Source: JAKLKS01 sp964370855
GTDB lineage: Bacteria > Planctomycetota > JAJSAM01 > JAKLKS01
Reading direction: 5' to 3'
Assembly: GCA_964370855.1 (NCBI GenBank)
Contig: CAYJMF010000013.1
Coordinates: forward strand, 1 to 57,433
DNA length: 57,433 nucleotides
This document shows, piece after piece, positions 18,113 to 26,530 of the stretch. The translations under genes and the position numbers were made by a program. The notes under the pieces are model-generated. The model ran no database searches, was not told the DNA's origin, and saw only the letters and a list, made by a program, of their open reading frames with translations. Position 1 is the first letter of the stretch, and every line of letters starts with the position of its first letter.

Positions 18113-19735
18113 TCACAGTCCCTCGACGATCCGCTTCGCCGCCCCGTCTCCGGCGGAGGCCTTCGGTTCGTAGAACCGCAGGATCCGCTCGCGGAATGCG
18201 GGATCCCGCCGGAGGCAGGCGCGGTAGTCGTCGAGGGCGGCCGCGGGGTCGCCGAGGCTGTAGTTGACGAATCCCCTCTGGAAGGCCATCAGGGGATCGA
18301 TGCGGTCCCGCTCCAGTCCGCGGGTCAGGCAGGCGTGCGCCTCCTTCCAGCGGCCTTCCCGGCCGAGCGCGATCCCCCGCAGGTAGCATGCCCCGGCGTC
18401 CCCGGGATCCAGCTCCAGGGCCCGGGCGGAATGCTCCGCGAGGTCCTCGTTCCTCCCCTCGACCAGCGCCCGCCTCGCCTGCAGGACGCGGACGGCGACT
18501 CCGTCCGGGTTGGCCTTCGCCGCCCGGTCCAGAAGGGCGCCGGCCCCGGCGGGATCGGCGGCCAGGAAGCGCTCGGCCTCCGCCCGCAGCCCCTCGGCCA
18601 GCGCGAGCCGGGCCGCCGCGGGGCTCCCGGGGGTCTCCCCTCCGGCGGCCAGGCGGCGGTTGCGCTCCATGGTCTCCCGCGTCTCCGGGTCCGCGCGCCA
18701 GGGGAACATCGAGGACACGTCCATGCGCTCCCAGCCGCGGGGGGCGAAGGTGCGCTCGAAGTGCCAGCGGAAGTAGTCGTACTGCCCGGTGCCGGTCCAC
18801 CCCGGGAACTCCTTCCGCCGGCTCTCGAGGAAACCGTGGAGGGTGTGGATCCCGTAGAGCCGCTCCAGTCCGTGGAAGAACTCGTGGAGAAGGGTGTTCC
18901 CCCGCCGGAAGGCGGAGGGCACCTGGATGACGATCCTGCGGGAGGAGCCGAGCTGCCAGGGCACGAGGGGGACGGGTTCGAGCTCCCCCGTGGGACTGGC
19001 GCCGCTGTCGCCCCCGGGCCACCAGATCAGCACCGAATCCCCCTCCGGCAGGAACTCCGTGAGCGTCTCGATGGGCCAGGGCCGAAGGGAGTTCACGTCG
19101 GCACGGATGGTCCGCCGATCCGCGCCCTCGTAGTCGACGCTGTCCCGTGCGTAGGCGTTGAGGAGGTTCCCCTCCAGGACCATGCGCCGGAACTCGACGG
19201 TCACGCCGCCCCCGGTCAGGACCTCGAGGTACTGCCGGAAGTTCTCCTCCGCGACGGCGTGGCCGGCGATGGCGGCGTCGTCCTGGGTCGCCGCGACCGC
19301 CATCCTCTCCCCCGAGCGCAGGGCGATGTCGAACTTCGTTCCCCGCACGTAGACGACCAGCATCCGGTGCCGGAGAACACGCGGCCCCGGCTTGAGGCTT
19401 CCCCGGGCCCGGGCGATTTCGGCGTAGGGCATGCGGTAGAGATCCCACGCCAGTGCCTTGCGCGCCCCCGGGAAGCGCTCGATCCTCTCCGCCGCCGTCT
19501 CGTACATCGACGCCGCCCGCCCGTAATCCCCCGCCGCCATGAGCCGATCGGCCTCCAGGAACCGGTCGTAGAGCGCGGCGTCGGTGGCCGGCGCCTCCTC
19601 CCCCGGCCCCTCCAGGGCCCGCACGCCCGCCGTTCGTCCCGCGGCCAGCATCAAGAGGACGAGGAGCAGCGGGAGTCGCGCGAGAATCCACGAAGGCCGG
19701 CGAGGAGTCCCCCGGGAACCCGTGGGCGGTGCCAT
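18113..19735 (-). CDS. exported TPR metalloprotease-like protein
   Basis: A 540-residue protein. A signal anchor (about 17-40) is followed by a short TPR-like helical pair (about 55-100). The central domain has a zinc-protease HEFFH motif at 284-288 with hydrophobic context LLHEFFHGLERLYG. The C-terminal part (about 375-530) is a TPR array (RALELDPGDAGACYLRGIAL, LDDYRACLRRDPAF). A gluzincin-type peptidase is likely, but the third zinc ligand is not obvious, so activity is uncertain. The ATG at 19735 is favoured over upstream in-frame starts because TAGGAT ends 7 bases before it and the signal peptide then begins correctly. It lies immediately left of the first tRNA fragment, and a TGGTAGCAC pair lies between, so it may be cargo of an older element. 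Confidence 0.7.
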   Translation of the reverse strand: MAPPTGSRGTPRRPSWILARLPLLLVLLMLAAGRTAGVRALEGPGEEAPATDAALYDRFLEADRLMAAGDYGRAASMYETAAERIERFPGARKALAWDLYRMPYAEIARARGSLKPGPRVLRHRMLVVYVRGTKFDIALRSGERMAVAATQDDAAIAGHAVAEENFRQYLEVLTGGGVTVEFRRMVLEGNLLNAYARDSVDYEGADRRTIRADVNSLRPWPIETLTEFLPEGDSVLIWWPGGDSGASPTGELEPVPLVPWQLGSSRRIVIQVPSAFRRGNTLLHEFFHGLERLYGIHTLHGFLESRRKEFPGWTGTGQYDYFRWHFERTFAPRGWERMDVSSMFPWRADPETRETMERNRRLAAGGETPGSPAAARLALAEGLRAEAERFLAADPAGAGALLDRAAKANPDGVAVRVLQARRALVEGRNEDLAEHSARALELDPGDAGACYLRGIALGREGRWKEAHACLTRGLERDRIDPLMAFQRGFVNYSLGDPAAALDDYRACLRRDPAFRERILRFYEPKASAGDGAAKRIVEGL

Positions 19736-19742
19736 GGAGGGA

Positions 19743-19748
19743 ATCCTA
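19743..19748 (-). promoter_or_regulatory. -10 hexamer, leaderless start of metalloprotease gene
   Basis: Minus-strand TAGGAT is followed by seven bases and the ATG at 19735. No separate ribosome binding site is needed if transcription starts at the ATG. Confidence 0.45.
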
Positions 19749-19874
19749 CGTCGGGACGCGGGGTTCCTCCTCCGACGCTTCGCGCCCGAACCCCGGTGGG
19801 AGCGCCGTTCCGCCTGGTCTGCGGGCGGTTCTTCGGGAGGATGCAGCCGCCCATCGCTGCCTCCCGGAAACGAG

Positions 19875-19896
19875 TGGTAGCACAGCGTGGTAGCAC
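19875..19896 (+). repeat. TGGTAGCAC pair A (arm-type site)
   Basis: Two copies of TGGTAGCAC with period 13, starting 90 bases before the 46-bp tRNA repeat at 19965. Pair E holds the matching place (89 bases) before the tRNA gene at 35052. Probable recombinase or excisionase arm sites. Confidence 0.65.
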
Positions 19897-19964
19897 TGCG
19901 GAGTTGTGGGGTCAGGGGGCAGGCCCCCCCGATGGGCAACCCGTTGCCATGCAACCAGTTGGGC

Positions 19965-20010
19965 TGGTATCCCCGAGAGGACTCGAACCTCTGACCTGCG
20001 GTTTAGGAAA
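19965..20010 (-). repeat. att repeat 1: 3' fragment of tRNA-Arg
   Basis: Forty-six bases identical to 35052-35097, covering the tRNA from the anticodon loop through the encoded CCA. The 5' half of a tRNA is missing on the expected side, so it is not a tRNA gene but a displaced attachment-site copy. Confidence 0.88.
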
Positions 20011-20040
20011 GGCAGAGGGGCGCCCCAAGTTATGTATTTA

Positions 20041-20156
20041 CAAGTCGTTATGGAGACGACGATTCAGCCTCAAGGCTCTGAGGATCCGGAAGTTGTGTCA
20101 AGAAGATTCGGAGATTCCCGGACGACGTAGCCCGACTCGATCCGACTCCAAACGAC
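20041..20156 (+). repeat. right-arm homology block, copy 1
   Basis: Matches 32310-32425 without any shift in spacing. Three identical blocks lie at offsets 76 (CAAGTCGTTA), 126 (AGTTGTGTCAAGAAGA) and 176 (TCCGACTCCAAACGAC) from the start of each 46-bp tRNA repeat. Between them the copies have diverged. This is the inner end of an element. The whole stretch 20011-20373 has no convincing gene. Confidence 0.75.
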
Positions 20157-20163
20157 CGCTGGA

Positions 20164-20184
20164 TGGTAGCGCGGGCGGTAGCAC
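20164..20184 (+). repeat. TGGTAGCAC pair B (arm-type site)
   Basis: TGGTAGCGC and CGGTAGCAC with period 12, starting 199 bases after the start of att repeat 1. That is the same offset as pair D has from att repeat 2. Confidence 0.65.
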
Positions 20185-20240
20185 GGGGATCGCCGATTCC
20201 AAACCTGCGGTTCAGGTATCCGACAGGGAGCCCCGGTGAG

Positions 20241-20260
20241 GCCACTTTCGGCCACTTTCG
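20241..20260 (+). repeat. tandem 10-bp repeat
   Basis: GCCACTTTCG occurs twice in tandem, just before pair C in the left end of the larger island segment. It may be a binding site or replication slippage. Confidence 0.5.
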
Positions 20261-20269
20261 GCCGCGGCC

Positions 20270-20289
20270 TGGTAGCACGCTGGTAGCAC
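20270..20289 (+). repeat. TGGTAGCAC pair C (arm-type site)
   Basis: Two perfect TGGTAGCAC copies with period 11, about 100 bases beyond pair B. No counterpart is visible at the equivalent place in the second segment. Confidence 0.6.
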
Positions 20290-20373
20290 AGAACCGGGCG
20301 GTCCGGAGGGCCGCCGCGAATGCCACAACCACGGCCCTTCATCTTCCGCAGCCGGAAGGCGGGGAAGCGCTGC

Positions 20374-21834
20374 TCAGTAGGCCGTCCGAATCCAATCCCT
20401 CCACTCCCTGTCAAGGGTGGTCAGGTCCGAGGAAAAGGCCTTCTGTGCGGGACCCTCTGCGGAGCCCTGCCTGTCGAACTCGCGAAGGAACTCGACCACC
20501 TGCTTCGGCCGCTTCGCCGCCAGCCAGCTCATCACGCTCCACGCCTTGGACATCGTCTCGGTGCTGAAGGCGTTCGACCCCAGCCCGGCGATGAACTCGA
20601 GGCTCTCGTCCTCCTTCGCCAGCACGAGCGACTTCACTTTCGCCGGCCACTTGCCGATCGCGTCGTAGTCCTCCTTCTTCGTGCCGGTCTCCTTGAGCGA
20701 GACACACCACGACACGGCAGTACCCCTCATCAGGCCTGTCGCGAGATAGGTCAGCCCTTCCCGGACCCAGGGACGTTGCTCCGCCCACTGGAAGGACTCG
20801 TGCAGGGCAATCTCGACGGCGTGATGGATGAGGAAGTCCTCCATCTCCTTCGCTCCGCCCCGCCAGGTCAGGGTGATCTCCCAGTTGGGTCGAATCGACA
20901 TCAACTGCTTGGCAATGCCGGCCTTCGCGGGGTCACTCTCATAGAACTTGTCGACGACACGATTGAACGTGGCCTTGTCGTCGAGGAGCACGAGCGTGGT
21001 CCGCACTCCCTTCCCCAACTTGGTTCCCAGCACATGCTCGATGAAATGCCACCCCTGCTCCGCCACGACCACGAGGTGATCGCATTCCTCCTTCCCCCGG
21101 GTGGAGTGGACGACGAAGTGCTCGGAACGGAATGCGGTGACCGGCTTTCCGGCCGCCGCCTCCCACTCCGAGGGCTCCTTCACGGGCTCCCGGTACAGCG
21201 GTGTCGCCACATCGGATTTCGCCCAGTCCCGCAACCCCTGCTCCCAGGCGATCCGATCGAGGCGGTCCTGATGGTCCCAGGACGCCCCTCTGCGCCGGAA
21301 CCCCAGGGCCTCGCGCGCGGGGGCGTTCTCGGGGTCGAATTCGATGGCCTGGAAGAACGTCTGCCGGGCCTCCTTGTCGAGCTTCATCTCCTGGCACCAC
21401 CGGCCAAGCTCCAGCAGGTCCTTCGCGCATTCCTTGCCCAGGGACTGTCGCTTGTTCGCGAGCGTGGCGCTGCGACGGGAGTCGGCGGGATCCGGCGGCG
21501 GCGACTGCAGGCCACCCGCCCGCTTCCAGGCACCCCCCTCGTTCTTGTAGCCGAGCTGGGAGCGCGCCTTCGGTTCATCGGGAGCGAAATCGAGGACCTG
21601 CGAGTAGAGACCCGCGGCGCTGGCCTTCATTCCCTGCCCCCGACACCAGTCCGCCAGGGACAGCAATCGCCTGGCGACCTGACCGCCCACGGCGACCCTA
21701 CGGCTCTCGAACTCCGCAGGGACATCGGGTGGTGGCCCCGGAGGCGCCTCTTGAGCGTGTGCGCCGATGATGTCGCTCAACCCTGCTGCGACCAGCACGC
21801 CCGCCACCAACAGCCCGAATGGCACTCTCCTCAT
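20374..21834 (-). CDS. exported peptidase-MA-like protein
   Basis: A 486-residue protein with a signal peptide (about 1-27, ending in GAHA). Residues about 45-170 are helical repeats resembling TPRs (DWCRGQGMKASAAGLYSQVLD and FFQAIEFDPENAPAREALGF). From about 235 the protein resembles the peptidase MA / gluzincin fold. It has a helix HHAVEIALHESFQWAEQ followed by WVREGLTYLATG, where WxxEGL is the family's second-motif glutamate. The canonical HExxH is degenerate here (IALHES), so it may be inactive as a protease. The ATG at 21834 starts directly at the signal peptide. It is the first gene of the larger island segment and faces the att repeat. Confidence 0.65.
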   Translation of the reverse strand: MRRVPFGLLVAGVLVAAGLSDIIGAHAQEAPPGPPPDVPAEFESRRVAVGGQVARRLLSLADWCRGQGMKASAAGLYSQVLDFAPDEPKARSQLGYKNEGGAWKRAGGLQSPPPDPADSRRSATLANKRQSLGKECAKDLLELGRWCQEMKLDKEARQTFFQAIEFDPENAPAREALGFRRRGASWDHQDRLDRIAWEQGLRDWAKSDVATPLYREPVKEPSEWEAAAGKPVTAFRSEHFVVHSTRGKEECDHLVVVAEQGWHFIEHVLGTKLGKGVRTTLVLLDDKATFNRVVDKFYESDPAKAGIAKQLMSIRPNWEITLTWRGGAKEMEDFLIHHAVEIALHESFQWAEQRPWVREGLTYLATGLMRGTAVSWCVSLKETGTKKEDYDAIGKWPAKVKSLVLAKEDESLEFIAGLGSNAFSTETMSKAWSVMSWLAAKRPKQVVEFLREFDRQGSAEGPAQKAFSSDLTTLDREWRDWIRTAY

Positions 21835-22108
21835 GATGGCCCCATCATCCCGCCCCTCGTGGGCGGCCTTGCCGAAGATCCACCGGCTTCGACGGCGCGG
21901 CCGGGTCATCGACGGACTTCGTCCTTCCGCGGCGTTGTTTCCACGCGATGCGCGACTCCTGCGAGTCACGAGTGGTTGCACCGGGGTCCTCCGGTCCTTC
22001 GTCGCCCGGGTCATCGCGCACTCGACCCGGCCGGCACCTGGAGGAATCAGGGAGGGCGGCCCCCGCAGGCGCCGCCCTCCCCTTGCGAACGACCCTCGTC
22101 CCTGCTCC
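21835..22108. other. intergenic region, no gene seen
   Basis: A 274-base gap between two minus-strand genes. It contains a small palindrome GACTC-CTGC-GAGTC at 21954-21967 and otherwise nothing recognisable. It should hold the promoter of the peptidase-MA-like gene. Confidence 0.5.
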
Positions 22109-24103
22109 CTACTTCCCCTGGGACTTCGGCACCGTCACCTCGGCCGTGAGGACGGCCGCGTTCCCGCTCGCGTCCGTCACCGTCCAGGTCAGGGTGTACG
22201 TCCTGCCGTTCCCCTTCCCTGAGCGTTCCGCTCGCACCTCCACGTCCGTCGGCGAGTGGACGACGATGTCACCGGCCGTGTCCCCATCCCCGAGACCATC
22301 GTCGGCCTCGTTCGAGACCACCGACAGCGTCACCGCGGGCGAGACGTCAGCGACGTCGGACACCGTCAGCGTGGGCTGGAGGCGCACCATCCCGTGGTTC
22401 GGCGGCCAGACCTCCCCGGGCAGACCCGAGACCGAGACCGAGGGCTTGGTCGTGTCCACGACCGTCACCGTCTGCGTCCCCGTCGCCGTGTTCCCGCTGG
22501 CGTCCTTCCCCGACCAGGTCACGGTCGTCGTGCCGAGGCCGAAGAGGGCGGGAGCGTTGCTCGTCACGACCGGGTTCGCGTCGCAGATGTCCGTCGCTGT
22601 GGCCGCGCCGATGGAGACGGCCTGACCGGCGGGCCCGGTGCACTCCACCGTCACCGCCGCGGGGACCGTCAGGACCGGAGGGGTCGTGTCGATCACGGTC
22701 ACGGTCTGCGTCCCCGTCGCCGTGTTTCCGCTGGCGTCCTTCGCCGTCCAGGTCACCGTCGTCGTGCCGAGGCCGAAGAGGGCGGGAGCGTCGCTCGTCA
22801 CGACCGGGTTCGCGTCGCAGATGTCCGTCGCGGTGGCCGTGCCGATGGAGACGGCCTGCCCGGAGGGACCCGAGCACTCCACCGTCACCGCGGCGGGGAC
22901 CGTGAGGGCGGGGGCCGTCGTGTCCACCACGTCGAACTCGACCTCGGCCGCCTCGGAGTCATGGGTCCCGTCGTTCACCACCAGCGCGACGGTGTGGGTC
23001 CCGAGCGCGTAGGACCGCACCAGAGAGTCGGACAGCCCCGTCTGGACCACGGTCCCGTTCACGTACCAGGTGAAGGTCAGCGGGTTCCCCTCGGGATCAT
23101 AGGAGTCATCCCCGTAGAGGGTGAAGGAGACGCCTCCGGTCTCCGTCGCCTCGTAGGAGGCCTCCGCCTCCAGGACGGCCACGGGGGGCGTGCCGTCCCA
23201 AGAGGGCCCCCAGCGGGGGAAGTTGTCGTAGGACGCGTCGGTGGTCAGGCGAGTGACGTCCGTCCCATCCAGCCGGCACCGGTAGATGTCCGTGTTCCCG
23301 GTCCCGGGGTCGCGGCTGAATAGGATCCACTCCCCGTCCGGGGAGATGGAGCAGAACTCGTACCGGCCCGAGATCGGGGAGTCCCCGAGGACCAGGTGCT
23401 GGTCGGTTCCGTCGGAGTCCATCAGCCAGAGGGCGTGCCCCCGCGTGAATGAGATGAGGGATCCGTCGGGGGAGTACCCGCCGGAGCCGCAGATGGTCGA
23501 TTCGCTCGCGGCTCCGGAGGTGAGCTGGACCGCCCCGGACCCGTCGGAGTTCATCAGGAACATCTGGTGGGAGTAGCTGATCCCGCTCGTCCGCTGGTCG
23601 AAGACGATCTTCGATCCGGCGGGGTTCTGGAAGGGCCGTCCCACGTAGCCGGTCCGCAGCACCTCGTAGTTGTCGCCGTCGGCGTCCACGATGAAGAGAG
23701 TCCCGGTGCTGGATCCGATGTTCGCCGTGGCCATGACCCTCGTCCCGTCAGGCGTCCAGGAGGGGAACTGGCAGTTCTGCCCCGACACCGCCGCGATCTC
23801 CTGGACGTCGGAACCGTCCACATCCATGACGTACAGCCGCTCGTTCGCGCTGGCGCGGGTGGATGTGAAAGCGATCCTCGAACCGTCCGGCGACAGGGCG
23901 GGGCATCCGTCGAAGGCGGCATGATCGGTGATCCGCGTCTGGTTGGACCCGTCCGCGTCCATGATCCAGATCTCTGCGTTTCCCGTCCGGTAGGAGGAGA
24001 AGACGATCTTCCCCTCCGGTTCGTCCGCGAATGTTGCCGCGGCGCTCCCGAGCCCCACGGCGAGTCCGGCGATGACGGCGGACATCAACGTGCCCTTGCG
24101 CAT
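22109..24103 (-). CDS. exported WD40/PD40 propeller with PKD and HYR domains
   Basis: A 664-residue secreted protein. It has a signal peptide (about 1-26), then TolB-like PD40 beta-propeller blades (about 28-335) with repeated NAEIWIMDADGSNQTRIT and SPDGSRIAFTS patterns. A PKD-like domain follows (about 340-430, SYDPEGNPLTFTWYVNGT). Then come two nearly identical HYR modules (about 430-590), each with VPAAVTVECxGPxGQAVSIG and DASGNTATGTQTVTV, and a last beta domain. Such proteins are extracellular or surface proteins thought to bind ligands or other proteins. The ATG has an AGGAGG Shine-Dalgarno. It lies downstream of the sigma/anti-sigma/lipoprotein operon on the same strand, 140 bases away. 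Confidence 0.85.
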   Translation of the reverse strand: MRKGTLMSAVIAGLAVGLGSAAATFADEPEGKIVFSSYRTGNAEIWIMDADGSNQTRITDHAAFDGCPALSPDGSRIAFTSTRASANERLYVMDVDGSDVQEIAAVSGQNCQFPSWTPDGTRVMATANIGSSTGTLFIVDADGDNYEVLRTGYVGRPFQNPAGSKIVFDQRTSGISYSHQMFLMNSDGSGAVQLTSGAASESTICGSGGYSPDGSLISFTRGHALWLMDSDGTDQHLVLGDSPISGRYEFCSISPDGEWILFSRDPGTGNTDIYRCRLDGTDVTRLTTDASYDNFPRWGPSWDGTPPVAVLEAEASYEATETGGVSFTLYGDDSYDPEGNPLTFTWYVNGTVVQTGLSDSLVRSYALGTHTVALVVNDGTHDSEAAEVEFDVVDTTAPALTVPAAVTVECSGPSGQAVSIGTATATDICDANPVVTSDAPALFGLGTTTVTWTAKDASGNTATGTQTVTVIDTTPPVLTVPAAVTVECTGPAGQAVSIGAATATDICDANPVVTSNAPALFGLGTTTVTWSGKDASGNTATGTQTVTVVDTTKPSVSVSGLPGEVWPPNHGMVRLQPTLTVSDVADVSPAVTLSVVSNEADDGLGDGDTAGDIVVHSPTDVEVRAERSGKGNGRTYTLTWTVTDASGNAAVLTAEVTVPKSQGK
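22453..22926 (-). repeat. tandem duplication of HYR module
   Basis: Two modules of about 79 codons each (about 22453-22690 and 22691-22926) are nearly identical in DNA as well as protein. They differ at about ten residues only, including S/T and T/A changes. This points to a recent internal duplication or ongoing gene conversion. Confidence 0.75.
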
Positions 24104-24243
24104 GTGTCCTCCTTCCCTCGATGGGCCCGCGCACCACGTTGCCGCGGCCGGGGCCCGGGGCGACCCACCGCGGGACGCCCATGGAGGGATCACGCAGGAG
24201 CGGGGAAAACCGTTACACGGGCCTTCCGATGCAGCCCCTCCCG

Positions 24244-25221
24244 CTACCGGCGGCCGTGGACCCGGACGCGGCCGAGGAGCCCGCGGAGATGCTCCTCCAC
24301 GTCCGCGGGCAATTCCGGCTGGAGGAGGCGGCGGGGGCCCCAGTCCCGGCGGTACCCCTCCCCCGCCTCGACGGTGACCATCCCGGTCGCCGGATCGAGG
24401 ATGTAGTTGAGACCGCCGGGGACCCCGGAGACGACCTTTCCGTCCCGGAACTCGACCCCCCTCGCACCGTCCCCATAGGGGTGGTCCAGCGGGGTCTCGA
24501 CGAACCACAGCACGGGAGCCGGGACGGAGACATCGGGAGGGAGTTCCTTCGGGAGGACCACCTCTCCCTGGCCGGTCGCCGCCAGCGCCTCACGGAGGTC
24601 CACGACCATGAGGGCGGTTCCGTACTGCGCGAAGGCTCCGCACTCCCGCCCGTTGTAGCCGACGACGGCGAGGAGATTCCCCTCCGCCTTCTGCGCGACG
24701 AGGTGCCCGAGGTTCCAGATTCGGCACCGCTCCTCGAGGCCGCCCGCGGCCGGAGCCTCCAGAAGGACCCAGGAGGCGGGATCGTAGGAACCGTGGGTGG
24801 TGAGGGTCAGGAGTCTCCGACCGTCGAGCCCAAGGAACAACAGCGTCTCCGTTCGCGGCGCCTGCACCTGAAGGAGGGGCCGGCCATCCCTGTGGAGGTA
24901 GGGGGTCCGCCCGCTGCAGGGGTAGGCCGCCCGACGCTCCCCGTCCGGCCCGAGAAGGAGGACGCTGCCCTGGTCGTTACCGCCTGCGAACCCGGTGGTC
25001 ACGACATGGGGAAGGGGTTCTTCCTGCCCTTCACCGAAGGCAACGTCACGGTAGTCCTCGACCACCTCCCCGTCGACCGTCCCCAGGAACAGGAGCCGGT
25101 CCCGCTCCCTGGCCGCCGTCGCGGCATGGGCCTCCCTCCGGGTCGTTCCCACCTCCTCCCGGCGGGGACCACAGGCCGGCAGGATCGAGAGGAGGAGCAG
25201 GAGACCGATCCGGACCCTCAT
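24244..25221 (-). CDS. lipoprotein of unknown function
   Basis: A 325-residue protein with a type II signal peptide and lipobox LPAC (Cys17). The mature part contains repeated short strands (RLLFLGTVDG, TLLFLGLDGRRLLTLTTH, LLAVVGYNGRE) that suggest a beta-propeller-like fold. No family is recognised. Its start codon overlaps the stop of the anti-sigma gene (ATGA), so the two are translationally coupled. It may work with the long extracytoplasmic part of the anti-sigma factor, for example as a signal-sensing partner. Confidence 0.65.
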   Translation of the reverse strand: MRVRIGLLLLLSILPACGPRREEVGTTRREAHAATAARERDRLLFLGTVDGEVVEDYRDVAFGEGQEEPLPHVVTTGFAGGNDQGSVLLLGPDGERRAAYPCSGRTPYLHRDGRPLLQVQAPRTETLLFLGLDGRRLLTLTTHGSYDPASWVLLEAPAAGGLEERCRIWNLGHLVAQKAEGNLLAVVGYNGRECGAFAQYGTALMVVDLREALAATGQGEVVLPKELPPDVSVPAPVLWFVETPLDHPYGDGARGVEFRDGKVVSGVPGGLNYILDPATGMVTVEAGEGYRRDWGPRRLLQPELPADVEEHLRGLLGRVRVHGRR

Positions 25222-26528
25222 CGCAGAACCTCCCCTCGGAACTCCTCCCGTGGAACGTCCCGGACCCCGGCCGCCAGGCCGGCGAGGATCCCGTCCTCAC
25301 CGCCTCTCTCGTCCATGAACTCGATGTAGGCCTCCCGGCTCCCAAGGTCCGTCTCGATCCGCTTGAGGAGGTTGTCCCCGAATCGCACCTCCACGGTGGC
25401 GATGTCCAGGCGACCGTCCTTCAGAGGGAACTGGAAGTGGACGCCCTCGTGGGTGTCCACATGGACCAGAGTGGGCTCGGACCGGTGATCCACGTTGAGG
25501 ACGGAGACGTGGAGTTCCGGCTTCGCCCCGGGCCGGGTCACGGGGAGTTCCACCTCCTGGCGGACGGACCCGTCGGGGGCGAGCAAGACGAGCACGGGGA
25601 TCGAGGAGTACCCCTCCCCCCGGCGCCCCCCGAGCAGCATGGGGCGCCCGCCGCCGGCTTCCAGCGGGAGCACCTGCAGGGTCTCCATGTCCCCCCCGTG
25701 GACGAAGATGCCGGGGTGGCGGAACCGCAGGGCAACCTCCCCCGTGACCGGGGAGAAGAGGGTGAGCACCGTCCAGGTCCCCTCCGTGGTCAACATGGCG
25801 GTCCACACCGCCCACTCCCCCCGTGAACCCTCCCGGGGGGCCACCCGCACCAGCTTCATCCCCCGGAGGAGCGCGCCGCGCCCGCCGTTCCAGCCGGGAA
25901 CCCCGCTCCACAGGCCGCCGCCGTCCCAGAGAGGGTTGCCCGTCTCGTCGAAGGAGAGCATGCGGAGCGCGGCGCCGGCGCCCGGCCTCTTGGTCGCGAA
26001 GAGGGTGCCGCCCTTCCCGTCGGGGAGCGGGATGGACATATGCCCCTCCACGACGGCGTCGGCGGGCACTCCGAGGTCCTCGAAGGGGAAGCCGAGGGCC
26101 TCCCAGAAGCCCACCTGGTCCATCCCCCCCATCGGGATGACGGTGGTCGGGCGGCGGGCCAGTGTGTAGGCCACGGCGGCCCCCGCCGCCAGACCGACGA
26201 AGAGGAGGAGGGCGGCGGCGACCCTGGCGGGCACGCTCCTCCATGCGTCCAGCAGGCGGAGGCGGCGGGGACCGGCCGACGGAGGGCGTATCACGCCCCG
26301 TCCCACGAGAAGATCGATCACGCGCTGAACTTGCTCCTCGGAGACCTCCGGGTCCTCCTCCTCCCGCATCATCCGTTCGATTCCGTCGAGGTGCCGACGG
26401 ACCTCGGCGGCGCAGTCGTCGCAGGTCCGGATGTGCCGGTGAAACAGTGCCCTGTCCTCCGGGCGGAGGAGATCCAGGGACGCGGGGGCCGATACGAGGA
26501 AGTCGTGGAAGGGGTCGAGGGGTTCCAC
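25218..26528 (-). CDS. zinc-finger anti-sigma factor with large periplasmic domain
   Basis: A 436-residue membrane protein. The N-terminal cytoplasmic part has the zinc anti-sigma motif H32-x3-C36-x2-C39. One membrane helix follows (about 98-118). The remaining 310 residues are extracytoplasmic, with propeller-like strands such as PVLVLLAPDGSVRQEVEL. In this family the cytoplasmic part holds the cognate ECF sigma factor inactive until a signal is sensed outside. It starts with GTG only 2 bases after the sigma gene stop, which is the usual sigma/anti-sigma arrangement. The sensor part looks related in style to the lipoprotein encoded next. Confidence 0.82.
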   Translation of the reverse strand: MEPLDPFHDFLVSAPASLDLLRPEDRALFHRHIRTCDDCAAEVRRHLDGIERMMREEEDPEVSEEQVQRVIDLLVGRGVIRPPSAGPRRLRLLDAWRSVPARVAAALLLFVGLAAGAAVAYTLARRPTTVIPMGGMDQVGFWEALGFPFEDLGVPADAVVEGHMSIPLPDGKGGTLFATKRPGAGAALRMLSFDETGNPLWDGGGLWSGVPGWNGGRGALLRGMKLVRVAPREGSRGEWAVWTAMLTTEGTWTVLTLFSPVTGEVALRFRHPGIFVHGGDMETLQVLPLEAGGGRPMLLGGRRGEGYSSIPVLVLLAPDGSVRQEVELPVTRPGAKPELHVSVLNVDHRSEPTLVHVDTHEGVHFQFPLKDGRLDIATVEVRFGDNLLKRIETDLGSREAYIEFMDERGGEDGILAGLAAGVRDVPREEFRGEVLR

Positions 26529-26530
26529 GG

